Both the position numbers and the translations under genes were made by a program. The notes under the pieces were generated by a model that did no database searches, was not told the origin of the DNA, and saw only the letters and a list, made by a program, of their open reading frames with translations. Below, one piece after another: positions 31,081 to 40,829 of a stretch of DNA of 64,000 nucleotides (position 1 is the stretch's first letter; every line of letters starts with the position of its first letter). The DNA is from Loripinus fragilis (taxonomy: Eukaryota; Mollusca; Bivalvia; Lucinida; Lucinidae). The stretch spans positions 23,490,477 to 23,554,476 of the forward strand of contig OZ026522.1 in assembly GCA_964019695.1 (NCBI GenBank), written 5' to 3'.

Positions 31081-31908
31081 ACTCTAGCGTCAGGAATGAC
31101 ATTAAGATTACCTGTAATCACATGCCCTACAGAGGGATATAAATAATTAGAATTTTAACAATCTCAGGAGTCAGGAGTATTGAACTTAAGAATGAATAGA
31201 AGCCATGCCAACCATGGTTTTTAAAGCTATAGAAAGATACTTTAGAGAAGTATTTATGCGTTTTTCTGTACAAATTTTGCGCTTTATGTTCCCAAGTACT
31301 CATGAGGATTTTCTGCAAGAACTCGTTAAATAATGGTTTTTAATGTGCCATAAATTTTTTCTACTGAACAAAAGAAAGAAAGTTTACACCTTCTTTAATC
31401 AGTAATATCTCCACCAATACCTATCATATGTAAAAACGAATCATATCAAATTATGGGTATTCAATTTTCAGTAGATCTGTGTAATTGAAACACAGCTGCA
31501 ATATTATGTGTTTGACTGGTATTATCCAGAATGAGTAAGTGGTCAAAATAAAAAAAATCACATATCAAAAATCTTTGTCCCAATTTTTATTTTTAATCAT
31601 CTAGTACGAAACATGGAGGTGTGTAGCATACAGTTGCTGACTAGAACCGCTTACGTCAATGTGTGAGTGTTTCAGCGTTGTTTCCTTACGTTGCCTCAAT
31701 CCTATGCGTCGACAGATATTCCTGTCTGCTTGAAACGTCTCATGAGGCTATGAACAATAGGACAAGATCTACCAAACAACATTGCCATGCGTATTACTCT
31801 TGGTACAGCGGTGACCTGCCAAAACCAAACATTTAACAGAGAGGGCTCACTTTATTTGGCTTGTAATGATAAAAATGCCTTTTTTACTTCTGAACAAAGT
31901 AAGTAAGG
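31081..31908. other. Non-coding stretch
   Basis: No recognised feature up to the PLE start. The 5' end of the PLE copy could lie near 31880-31909. Confidence 0.35.
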
Positions 31909-32530
31909 TTGCAAAGATCAGGAATCGATACAATCAAGTACCAACCTAAACGATATAAACTGTATTTATGTCAGAAAATGTGTGATGCGCTCCACTATCT
32001 TTTGGACAATATATTTATAAGATTTGGCTCGAAATTATATAGACAAATTGTAGGTATTCCGATGGGTACTAATTGTGCTCCTCTTGTTGCAGATTTGTTT
32101 TTGTTTTCTTATGAGAGAGACTTTATGTTGTCTCTGTCAGACAATATTCAAACTGATAACATTGAAGCTTTTAACTCAACCTCTAAATATTTAGATGACT
32201 TACTTAATATTGATAATCCTTATTTTGAACAAATGGTAGGTCAGATATATCCCACTGAACTTCAGTTAAATAAGGCGAATTCTTCTGATACCGAAGCTCC
32301 GATTTTGGACTTGAACTTGTAAATAACAAAAGGCATAGTTTCATCAAAAAATTATGATAAACGGGACGGTTTTAATTTTGAAATAGTAAATTTCCCCTTT
32401 CTTGATGGAGATGTCCCTCACTCTCCTTCCTATGGTGTATATATTTCCCAGCTTATTCGTTTTGCTAGAGTGTGTTCTAATAGTGATGACTTCAACAACA
32501 GAAACTCATTTTTAACTGCTAAGTTATTAA
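31909..32530 (+). pseudogene. Penelope-like element reverse transcriptase fragment
   Basis: Encodes ALHYLLDNIFIRFGSKLYRQ, IVGIPMGTNCAPLVADLFLF and the catalytic KYLDDLLNIDNPYF (Y-x-D-D). These identify a Penelope-like reverse transcriptase, a retroelement class distinct from LINEs. The frame stops at about 32320 but continues piecewise: VNFPFLDGDVPHSPSYGVYI, SQLIRFARVCSNSDDFNN and NRNSFLTAKLL up to 32530. It is truncated at the 5' end (N-terminal fingers missing) and interrupted by a 200-bp insertion at 32531. The GIY-YIG endonuclease of canonical PLEs was not found. Confidence 0.85.
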
Positions 32531-32733
32531 GATAAGATAAGATAATTTTATTCGCAAAATGCCTATTTGCCCATGAGCTACACACAAAAATATAACAGTA
32601 AAGTATATTCATGACATGAAAGCATGGTACTAAGCAATTGTTGTATAAACTTAATTTATATTGAGACTAGTTTCCATTTACTTGTAAGGGTCAATCGATT
32701 ATTTTCTTTTGAAGAAGATATAACAAGTTTACA
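32531..32733 (-). mobile_element. Insertion with (ATCTT)n-type tail in the PLE
   Basis: The PLE reading is interrupted after KLL. 'aagttatta' precedes and 'aagcatta' follows the insert. Its left end is AAGATAAGATAAGAT, which on the minus strand is a simple-repeat tail like those ending many LINEs and SINEs. This suggests a short minus-strand retroposon end. Confidence 0.5.
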
Positions 32734-33005
32734 AAGCATTACAACATGGTTATAGATATCATAAAATACAAAAAGCGTTTTCTAAATTCTACCACAGACA
32801 CTCAAAGTTAATTGTTAAATACAACATTGGGCTAAAACTCTTCAGTAACATGGCATATCAGAACCTATATTTTATGGTGATTTAGTTATAAATTCAAACG
32901 AATTGTTAGAAAACCTAATTTTAGTGATCAATTCAAAAAGATAGTAAAACGCTATATAAGGGTTGGATATAACTTGGATATCATGTGACAGTCTGCATGC
33001 CTAGT
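32734..33005 (+). pseudogene. Penelope-like element C-terminal remnants
   Basis: Translates in several frames to YRYHKIQKAFSKFYHRHSKL, then IVKYNIGLK, then at 32908-33000 FSDQFKK-like and GYNLDIM-like blocks matching 13622-14130. Multiple frameshifts and a deletion of the FYGDLVYK block make it non-functional. It continues the copy begun at 31909. Confidence 0.7.
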
Positions 33006-33660
33006 TTTAAACCTAATCACAGTTTATAGCTATGGTTTCCTCTTTAATTGCACAACGGTGGGTCAGGCCTCAGACTCTATGACGGCTCTGACGTAAAGCT
33101 TTAATCGGTGGGTTGATGCCTGATCCTTTTCTGTAGCTGGACCCACTGTGGCTCAACTTGAGGTTTTCTTTAGCTCTGACTATCTGTGAGTCATGAGACC
33201 TTATCTTTGTTTCATCATGGTGTGTTAATTTGATTAGAGTGTTTCCCCATGATGATACATTGCATTAGTTAGATGGCCTCCATGCGAGCTGAACATTTCT
33301 TGTACTTCAACAACAGCAGAATCTAGGGCGAAGATTTGGTACCAGTAAAATGCATTTAAGCCCCCGGTGGCTTAGGCTGCTGTCCGTTCTAAGGCGGTGG
33401 CTCTGTTGTTATTGACTTTTTGTTTATTGTTACTCCCATTGTGGGAGTCTGTAATTGTTCTATGTTTTGTTGTACGTTACTTTATGTCCATTATTGTATT
33501 GCAATCATCTTGATGGGGAAGAGAGAGCTGGTTCCTTTACTTAATTTGTCTTCCTGGTGTCTCGTGATGGTTGAGCGGCTCTTCCTCGCGGTGCCAGGGG
33601 GTTGTCTGCAGTTTGTGACTGTGGTATTTCCTGATCATACTCACTTACTATTTTTAATGC
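33006..33660 (+). mobile_element. Penelope-like element 3' non-coding tail
   Basis: Follows the PLE coding remnant and contains the GACTCTATGACGG phrase, the GCGAGCTGAACATTTCTTGT block and the GGTTGAGCGGCTCTTCCTCG block. Antisense copies lie at 454-583 and 4732-5003. A diverged relative is at 14240-14518 and 62683-62918. It therefore spreads independently of the coding part, or is left behind after 5' truncation. Confidence 0.7.
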
Positions 33661-34107
33661 TCAATATGATGTACCCATAGCATTAGTACAGTATACCTCA
33701 CAGACATTATTTGTTGATTTTCGATGTTCTGACTCAAAAAACTCCAGATTAGTATGTATACATATAAAATATCTTGATGATAACCTTCCTGACTTAAAAT
33801 GCAGTTTTACGTTATTTTGTTTACATTATTCATGAACGCTTGATCAATTTCGAATTTTTTTTGCATAGTTGTCAGACGTGCAGTCTTTATATACGCATAC
33901 TTTATAAAGTAACAAGTGTGTGTTAAATTGGGTAAATTTCTATCTAAAAGGCGTAAACTTTCTTTTTTGTTTAGCATACAAGATCATTACACATTGAACG
34001 GTGAACCGCTTATATAGCTACATTCAAAAAAATCATTTCAATGGTGGCATGGTCCTACTTTTATTCTCAAATATACGTGATATAAACACAGACTCATATC
34101 TGAATGT
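33661..34107. other. Non-coding stretch
   Basis: No feature recognised. Confidence 0.35.
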
Positions 34108-34215
34108 GCAGCTGTGCATAGAAGTTGCATGGCAACATCCTAGCCAATGTACCATCGGCCAAGCATCTAGGTGTCACATTGAGACAGGATCTCAAGGATC
34201 TAGCCTAGCAGATAT
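34108..34215 (+). pseudogene. Short LINE reverse transcriptase relic
   Basis: One frame reads LHGNILANVPSAKHLGVTLR followed by QDLKDLA and a stop. This is the conserved block after the catalytic core in Jockey/CR1-type LINEs. Only about 30 codons survive. Confidence 0.5.
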
Positions 34216-34324
34216 TGATGTTTTAATATGTAAATAGTGATTCTTTTAAACTTAACAACTGAACCCGAACAGAAAAGACTTATCTACCTGGAAATACTCG
34301 AGTATCAGCTCAAACAACCGGATT

Positions 34325-34460
34325 AAAGATAGGCACTGTCTCAGAGTCTGGTACCAGACCCAGAACCTCGCCTATGGGGAATATCTCGGGGTCCGGTAGT
34401 TTGTGAAACAACTACTGTCAAGTCTAGGGATACGGGTCTGTACCTGCACGTATATGTAGT
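34325..34460. mobile_element. GGTCCGGTACC-type MITE, copy 1
   Basis: Shares with the inverted copy at 40640-40825 the phrases CACTGTCTC-GAGTC, ACCTCGCCTATG-GGAAT and CTCGGGGTCCGGTAG, and AGTTTGTGAAACAACTACTG. It lacks about 70 bp present in the other copy. A weaker third candidate is at 45718-45790. Confidence 0.6.
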
Positions 34461-34929
34461 ATCAGTTATTTTACCAACAAAAACTCGTGTTGAAGTTTCA
34501 CTTTGCTTCGTCCGTCATCTTTGATCCTCAAAAGAGCTAATCCGTATTTACAGACATACGTCACACTATTCAAAAAGTATAGGCTTATACAAAAGGTTTA
34601 ATAGAGTGAAAAACATTACTTGATATAATTTCTCTTACTTTACTCCTTTTATTTTTATTTTTCTTATTCTTATTTTTCAATAAGGCCATGAAGAAAGGTA
34701 ATTAATGTCAGGGGAACTATCGCATCAGTGAATTGGCACAGGGTTTGAGGGTTTTTAATTGATGTTTGTCTCAGTGTTCTTATTAATTTGTTTTATCATA
34801 ATAATTGTTATCTGTCTATTTGATTAATTTCCGTAAGGTTAATGCCAATTTGCACTTTCATTGAAGTAAGCAAACGGCAATTGCAGGTACATTGTTTAAT
34901 TGCTTTCATACCCGCTAATTGGTCACCAG

Positions 34930-35025
34930 TCTATCTATCTGTCTGTCTGCCAGTCTGTCCATCCGTCCGTCTGTCCGTCCGTCCGTCCGTCCATCCATCC
35001 ATCCATCCATCCATCCATCCATCCA
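34930..35025 (+). repeat. (CTGT)n/(CCGT)n/(CATC)n compound microsatellite
   Basis: Successive tetranucleotide blocks, each one substitution from the next. Confidence 0.95.
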
Positions 35026-35155
35026 CCACCAGCACCAGTGAAACGCATGGACCGATGGTGGTCCAAATTTATTCACAATTAAACAGCTAAAAACGTGGCC
35101 CAATTTTGGCCCCTTATAACATGCTAGCACGGGAAGTTATACACAGCACCGTCCG

Positions 35156-35185
35156 CCAATGAGACGGTTCTTTTGAGCACGCAAA
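35156..35185. repeat. GAACCGTCTCATT hairpin family, half copy
   Basis: Only one arm is present (AATGAGACGGTTCTTTTGAG, then CAC). Compare 23508-23554. Confidence 0.5.
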
Positions 35186-35392
35186 AGCTTAAGACCTAAT
35201 AAGCACACACAATTAGACCACTGTCAAACACCATGCAGCTAAACGCATGGGCCAATGGTGGCCCGATAATAGCATGCTGGCACAGGAAGTTATTCACAAC
35301 AAAACAGCTATGTTACTATTCAGCTCTACAAAATGTGGTGCTCAGAAATTTATGATAGGGATCTAACATCAGTTGGGCGTATTCAAGCGCAG

Positions 35393-35585
35393 ATCCAGAG
35401 GGGGGACAGGGGCTCCGGACCCCCCTCCCACACACACACACTGAAAAATCATAAGAAATATAGGGTTTCTTAACAATACTGGTCAGGATCCCCGAAAAAT
35501 TACAAAGCTACTAAGCCAGCAATATTGGGCCATCCTTGGCACGCCAGCAAAACGCCATTTATGTTCTGCTAGTTCATTCCAGAAC
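35393..35585. mobile_element. GCGCGGATCC-type MITE, partial copy
   Basis: Left part GCAGATCCAGAGGGGGGACA and GGGGCTCCGGACCCCCC. The right part matches 52620-52760 in inverse (ACGCCAGCAAAACGCCATTT). The right terminus is lost. Confidence 0.6.
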
Positions 35586-35589
35586 AGTC

Positions 35590-36360
35590 TTTGTAGCAAA
35601 CAGTGTGGACCCAGATTAATCTGCTCTCCTAAGAGCAGTCTGATCCAGCTCCACAATGTTTGTCTGTACAGAGAAATTAGCCATTGACATAAGCATAAGT
35701 GGCATTTTCCTTACATAACGACCCATATGTCGTTTATCAATGCGGACCCAGATCTCCTAGGAGCAGTCTGATCTGGATCCCAAATGTTTGTCTGTACGGA
35801 GATATTAGCCATTGACGCAAGCATAAGTTGCATTTCCCTTACATAACGACTCATAAACTGTCTTTGTTGCAAACAGTGTGGACCCGTATCAAACTACTCT
35901 CCTAGGAGCAGCCTGAACCGGGTTCGCAATGTTTGTCTGTCTGTAAGATGTCTTTGTAGCAAACAGTGTGGACCCAAATCTGACTGCTCTCCTAGGAACA
36001 GTCTGATCAGGATCCACGGCGAAATTAGCCGTTGGCGTAAGCATTTACATGTAGCAGATGACTCCAGCAGATGTAAATTTTAGATGCATTTCTGCGATTG
36101 CGTCGTTCAAACTATGTATATTCATTTGTAATGTCTCTGTAGCAAATAGAGTGGACTGAGATCAGACTGTTATCATAGGAGCAGTCTTATCTTGTTCAAT
36201 ACTGTTTGTCTTTATTTTAGATGTATTTCCGCGATCACGTCTTTCAACCTAATGATATCCATTTGTAATGTCTCTCCAGCAAACAGTGTGGATCCAGAAC
36301 AGACTATTATCGTTGGAGCAGTCTGATCTTGGTCAACACTGTCTGTCTTTATGCTAAAAC
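35590..36360 (+). repeat. Tandem array of six GCAAACAGTG hairpins
   Basis: Six diverged units near 35595, 35720, 35868, 35950, 36138 and 36272. Each has GCAAACAGTGTGGACCCAGA, a loop around CTCTCCTAGGAGCAG, and TCTGATCNGGATCCA ... TGTTTGTCTGT. Units are separated by a spacer (GAGAAATTAGCCATTGAC-like) in the first four. The same hairpin occurs singly elsewhere in the window. Confidence 0.85.
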
Positions 36361-36869
36361 GTCATTTCCTTTTTGGACCACATCAGTTGTTTACAAAACA
36401 GACAAAAAAAGACTCAGTCTTCTTATAAAGCTATGTCTGAATGTCCGAAGATGCAGCAGTAAGGTCCACTGCTGTTGTCCCAGTAGTGAGTCTCCTTGAA
36501 AGACATAGTTGACTACAGACTATTTACTTTCAGTACATGTGAGCTTATTGGACACTGCTCACTCATCTCACTCATCAGCTGAAGTGGTTCCTGTAATTGA
36601 AGATGAGAAGATAATTGATTTGTTACAAGTGATTAGTTTCCCTTACACATGGTCTGTTTAAAAATATAAGAATACGAAAAAATGTTCTTTTTTACTTTAA
36701 TGTTATTTTTCTATAGCTTTTGTATAAGGCTCGTACTTACTTGAATAGTGTAACGTATGAAAATAAATACCGATTAACTTCCCTTTGAAGATCAAAGATG
36801 GCGGACGAAGCAACGTGAAACTTCAACACGAGTATTTGTTGGTAAAATAACTGTTACACTCTTAACAAC

Positions 36870-37100
36870 AATGCCACATTTTCCTTGAGACCCCAAAACC
36901 ATACAGTTCATGAAAGATAATTAAGTGGCTATAAACGCACAGCATGTTTTTCCTCTGTGGCAGTATATGCTAATTAGAAGATACATGTTTAGAACAACAT
37001 GTGGTCACCACCATACTGCTATTCTTATCTGTTTTATGCATATAACTAGTGCTATTTGTTACAAATGTCCTGCTATAAGTTTTTGTGAATAGTTTTGTGT
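36870..37100. other. Non-coding stretch
   Basis: No feature recognised. Confidence 0.3.
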
Positions 37101-37104
37101 TTGT

Positions 37105-37385
37105 TTGTTTTGTTGCTTTACGTCTCAGTCAACAGCTATGGTCATGGCGGGACGGTCAGTTCACCTAGCCACACTTTTCTTTCCTGGGCAGGCTTGAACA
37201 AGTGGTTTTAAACCAGTAATTCGAGCACGTAATTTCGCTTGTAACTGACAACAACCCTTCTTGAATAAATCAGCTGAAGGGAGGAGAATGACCGTAGAAA
37301 TAAATTCATGATCAATCTTCACGAAAGTATGGGATCGGGCCGGGATCGAACTCTTGACCCCTGGATCTGCAGTCAGACAGGCATC
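37105..37385 (-). mobile_element. SINE with a different tRNA-like head
   Basis: The minus-strand B box GAGTTCGATCCC lies at about 37345-37356. The 3' part (GGGACGTAAAG-like GAGACGTAAAGCAACAAAAC) matches the core of the other SINEs. The middle is unrelated to them, so families share a tail but not a body. Confidence 0.6.
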
Positions 37386-37620
37386 TGTAGTTTTTGTGAC
37401 ATGATGATGGAAAAATGGCATTTAATGCAAGTAAACTTTATTTTATTTATGGATTAATTCTCTTGACATTACTTAAGCTGCTTCATGAAAACCTCTGTAT
37501 TTTCATGCATTAATCATAAACAAATAATGTCGATGAAAATATTATTAATCATTATCATCAATGCAAAAATGCCGTATAAAGTTTTGGTCTCCCCCAATCA
37601 AAACATTGTTGTGGGTAATA

Positions 37621-37651
37621 AAAAGAACCGTCTCATTAAGACGGTTCTTTT
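37621..37651. repeat. GAACCGTCTCATT hairpin family, copy 3
   Basis: A perfect 31-bp palindrome, AAAAGAACCGTCTCA-T-TAAGACGGTTCTTTT allowing for the central bases, followed by GAGCACTCAAAAC as in other copies. Confidence 0.75.
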
Positions 37652-37659
37652 GAGCACTC

Positions 37660-38560
37660 AAAACAAATATTTAAATTGTTGGGTAAGATTTAATTCTAAA
37701 GTTTCCTTCTCTGGACCTATGATGTATTATTTAAGCGTTCTTTAATTTATATTCTATAAGACCGTAGACACTAAGATCTGGGTAGCATGTTAAAACATGA
37801 GCCTACATTTTGGAAAACACAATGTTGTTGGATGCGAAAATCAAATGCGCAAAACAGCATCGCATTGGCGCAGTCTGATCAGCGCATTCGTTATTCGTTC
37901 TCTGCTAAATTTGATAGCTAAACTAGCGAGACCCAAAATTTCACTATTTTAACTAGTCCATGTAGCTGGGCATGCTGTTTTAAGCTTGACCTGATAAAAC
38001 ACCACTGAGTCTGGGCTGTGCAAAATATTCATATTATTCATTTAAATTAATAACGTAGATTTCTATAAAAAAGATAATAATAGAACCTTGCTTAGCTTTT
38101 CTTTCTATCTTTGCTTAATTTTATTCAGTTTCCTTCTAGAAATATTCTACAGGATTGAAAATTGCGTAGTCAGAAACATGCACTCAAATTCCAACTCAAT
38201 TTTCTTTTCTTTTGGTACTGACTCGCTCTAATTGGAGCATTGTGCCTCTATGTAGTCTTACCATAGGCAGCTCATATGCCTAATGTAGGGACGTAGTATA
38301 GGCCTAGCCCAACTATATAGATTGCTGTGCATGCAAGTTTCAAGAGCAAACACTATGAAGTGGCGCGACTTTAAAATTCGTTTTATCTGAAAACATTAGA
38401 GGCGATGTTTGCCGTTTGCAAACAGTTTAGACCCAGACTGGACTCAACAGAACTTCTTATATATACAAGGGTCGAATAGACTTTGTGGCGAAGCGACTTG
38501 TAGGGGAAACGACTAGTTGGGAAACCCAAAAGCCAGGACTTTTCATGACATGTCTCTTGA
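37660..38560. other. Non-coding stretch with a hairpin half
   Basis: 38408-38440 has GTTTGCAAACAGTTTAGACC, half of the GCAAACAGTG family. 37866-37905 has CAGTCTGATCAGCGC. Nothing else recognised. Confidence 0.35.
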
Positions 38561-38562
38561 TA

Positions 38563-38880
38563 CAGTAGAACCTCGAAAATTCGAACTTCGATATTTCAAA
38601 ATATTCGCTAATTCGAAATGCATTTTGGCACACCGGATTTGGAATCAGGCCCATTCATGCTCTTTTTAATAACTGTTTATTTTAACATATGGGTACGTAA
38701 AAGACACATCTCATTGAGACGTTTCTTTTACGTGCCCAAAACTTATATTTGATCGGTCAAAACTGATAATAGTCATTTTGAGGGTCATATATTTATGTCT
38801 ACCTACCTATAGTTCGAACTACTGAAAATTCGAAATAAAATTTCTAGTCCCTAGGACTTCGAATGTACGAGGTTCCAATG
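38563..38880. mobile_element. Pogo/Tigger-like MITE with a nested hairpin
   Basis: Ends CAGTAGAACCTCG and CGAGGTTCCAATG, flanked by TA on both sides (38561-38562, 38881-38882). AATTCGAA words lie near both ends. The GAACCGTCTCATT-family hairpin (38691-38737) is inserted inside. The TIR style fits pogo/Tigger elements. 318 bp, non-coding. Confidence 0.7.
38691..38737. repeat. GAACCGTCTCATT hairpin family, diverged copy
   Basis: GGGTACGTAAAAGACACATC ... GTTTCTTTTACGTGCCC. The same layout as 23508-23554, but the outer stem carries compensating-looking changes (GTACGTAAAAG / CTTTTACGTGC instead of GTGCTCAAAAG / CTTTTGAGTAC). Confidence 0.65.
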
Positions 38881-39054
38881 TAGTAATATTGAGAATTAGT
38901 TTTTATTGGTATGCGTTTGTTATTATTCTTGTTAAAAAGTATCATGTTTTAAATTGTACATTGATATGCATCAAAGCTTTGGTCCAATCAAAAAAGAATT
39001 GCTTCCCAGCCGCTTATAATATGAAACATAATAATACTTTTTTGTTTGGGTTGA

Positions 39055-39236
39055 TGCTTAGAGCCCAAATAACAATTTCAGTCATGTCGGGGCGGTTCCC
39101 TGGGTATACCTAGTACTTCAAGCAATGAGGAGGAAATGTCTTGCTCAGGGACACAATACCGGGCCCCTGGTGAGATTCAAACCCACAGCCTGTGATCAAG
39201 AGTCAGTAACTCTACCGACTGGGCTAACGGTTGTCC
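39055..39236 (-). mobile_element. tRNA-derived SINE copy, diverged
   Basis: Minus-strand head with A-box-like TTAGCCCAGTCGGTAGAGTT and B-box-like GGGTTTGAATCTC, then the shared 'GAGCAAGACATTTCCTCC' and core. The 3' end is eroded. Confidence 0.65.
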
Positions 39237-39239
39237 TAT

Positions 39240-40635
39240 ACATGTAATTTTACTCTGCAATCAAATTTGAAAGCATAAAGGAGCAAAATAAGAGTACATT
39301 TAAAGCATTGCTAAGTGTTACCATCTTAATATGTGCCTGGCGGTAAGAAAACCTATCTTCGGTGCTTCTGACCTGTTCCGATACAAACCAATCTGCACAG
39401 CTACAGAAGATTGATTGCGGCTTGAAATTACTGATTTAGAAATGAGGGATGGTTCTATTAAATAACAAAAACAAAGAAAATGGTAAGATGCCTTGTTAAC
39501 GCATATGCACAAAGTAGATTTTCTCATGACACGGCTTACATGTTGTATTTCCACTTTTTCGCATAAGAAATATATTTACTCTTAAGGGGCCAACCCTACC
39601 CCAGATAAATCTGTAAATTAAAAAAAAGCTATAAACTGCATTTTGATGACAATTCGAAAATTTGAGGGCAAACTCTCTAGATTGAAGTGAGAACTCATTG
39701 TCAGCTGACTCATCTGCATCGACATTGTGTGCAAATTCAGCTATTTTTGTGTTTGGCGCTTAACGGGTTCAATCTTTCAATTTATAATTTATTTGCTCTT
39801 CTTCAAATCTTTAGATTGAATATCAACATGAGGAAACATGAGAGAAACATATGCCCATGCGAACAAGAAAGACACAAAACGGCCTGCGCATTATTTGCCG
39901 GCTATCTTGGCCCTACACAGTAAATGTTGTTATTGAAAGGCTGTCAACAGAGCCAATTTGGCTTTAGGTTCGGAAAGTCGACAGCCTAATTTCCTTTTCA
40001 TGAATGCATGATTATTGTTATTGTAATTCAACAGTATACATATACTTATCCACAAAAAGTTTATGCCAGCGACCTAAGCTAAATCCCCAAACCGCACTGA
40101 TCTCACTGTCTGTTATGCGAAATGTTATTACTAGTCCTGACAGAGCATCAGTAATAGATGCAATGTAAATGTGACTGGGTCACTGAATCATAAAGCAATA
40201 CCAATGATGTTGATCAGACTGCTCATTTATTTTTACAGATTTAGAGTTATTGTTTGCATAGCTATTAAGGGCATTTTTCAATATCATTTTGTATTTAAAT
40301 CATTTCATGGGAAAACACATGGTAAAATATTTAAATTTAGGTTTTTTCAATTTCATTTTAAATGCCAATGAGCATGCCAGTCCATGCTGTTGCTACAATG
40401 TATATATAAAAGAAAATAACTGATAATAATAAATGTTAATTGAACATATATATATTATCTCAACTTCTTATCTTAAGTACAGGCCAAGTGCTCTTAATTA
40501 GTGACCACATTGGCAGGCGAAGATCTGACCTACCCTACTGTTATTATTAACTTCCATCAATTACCTCAGGAGCCTCAATATGAGGCTGGTCAGTGGGTTT
40601 GTTTGTAAGACTGGTTACTACATATAAGTGCAGAT
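39240..40635. other. Non-coding stretch
   Basis: No supported gene or repeat. Open frames at 39687 and 40171 have no recognisable content. Confidence 0.35.
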
Positions 40636-40639
40636 ACGG

Positions 40640-40825
40640 ACCCATATCCCTAGACTGGTCAGTAGTTGTTTCACAAACTACTACCCCGAGACATTCCTCA
40701 TAGGCGAGGCTCGGGGTCCGGTACCGACCAGACAGGACCCCTAGAATCAGTGTCTAGGGTCCGGTACCGGAACCGTAGCCCTGCAGTCTAGGGGTCCGAT
40801 ACCGGACTCCGAGACAGTGCCTTAA
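40640..40825. mobile_element. GGTCCGGTACC-type MITE, copy 2 (inverted)
   Basis: Inverse of 34325-34460 with an additional ~70 bp of GGTCCGGTACCGGA / CTAGGGGTCCGATACCGG repeats. It is internally palindromic, with three related CTAGGG-CCGG-ACC blocks. Confidence 0.65.
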
Positions 40826-40829
40826 AGAT

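Larger units (their letters stand above)
34463..36853. mobile_element. 2.4-kb region bounded by ~145-bp inverted arms
   Basis: The left arm starts CAGTTATTTTACCAACAAA and continues through CGTGTTGAAGTTTCAC, CATCTTTGATC and TTATACAAAAG. The right arm at about 36712-36853 is its inverse at roughly 80-85% by eye. It encloses a microsatellite, a MITE end and the six-hairpin array. No target duplication is evident, so it may be one TIR element or two opposed insertions. Confidence 0.55.

Noticed and set aside
35590..36360. CRISPR array
   Set aside because: Repeats are diverged palindromic hairpins with long variable spacing in animal DNA, with no short identical repeats, unique spacers or cas genes.
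40171..40371. 66-codon Phe-rich frame
   Set aside because: No similarity recognised; AT-rich composition favours chance open frames.
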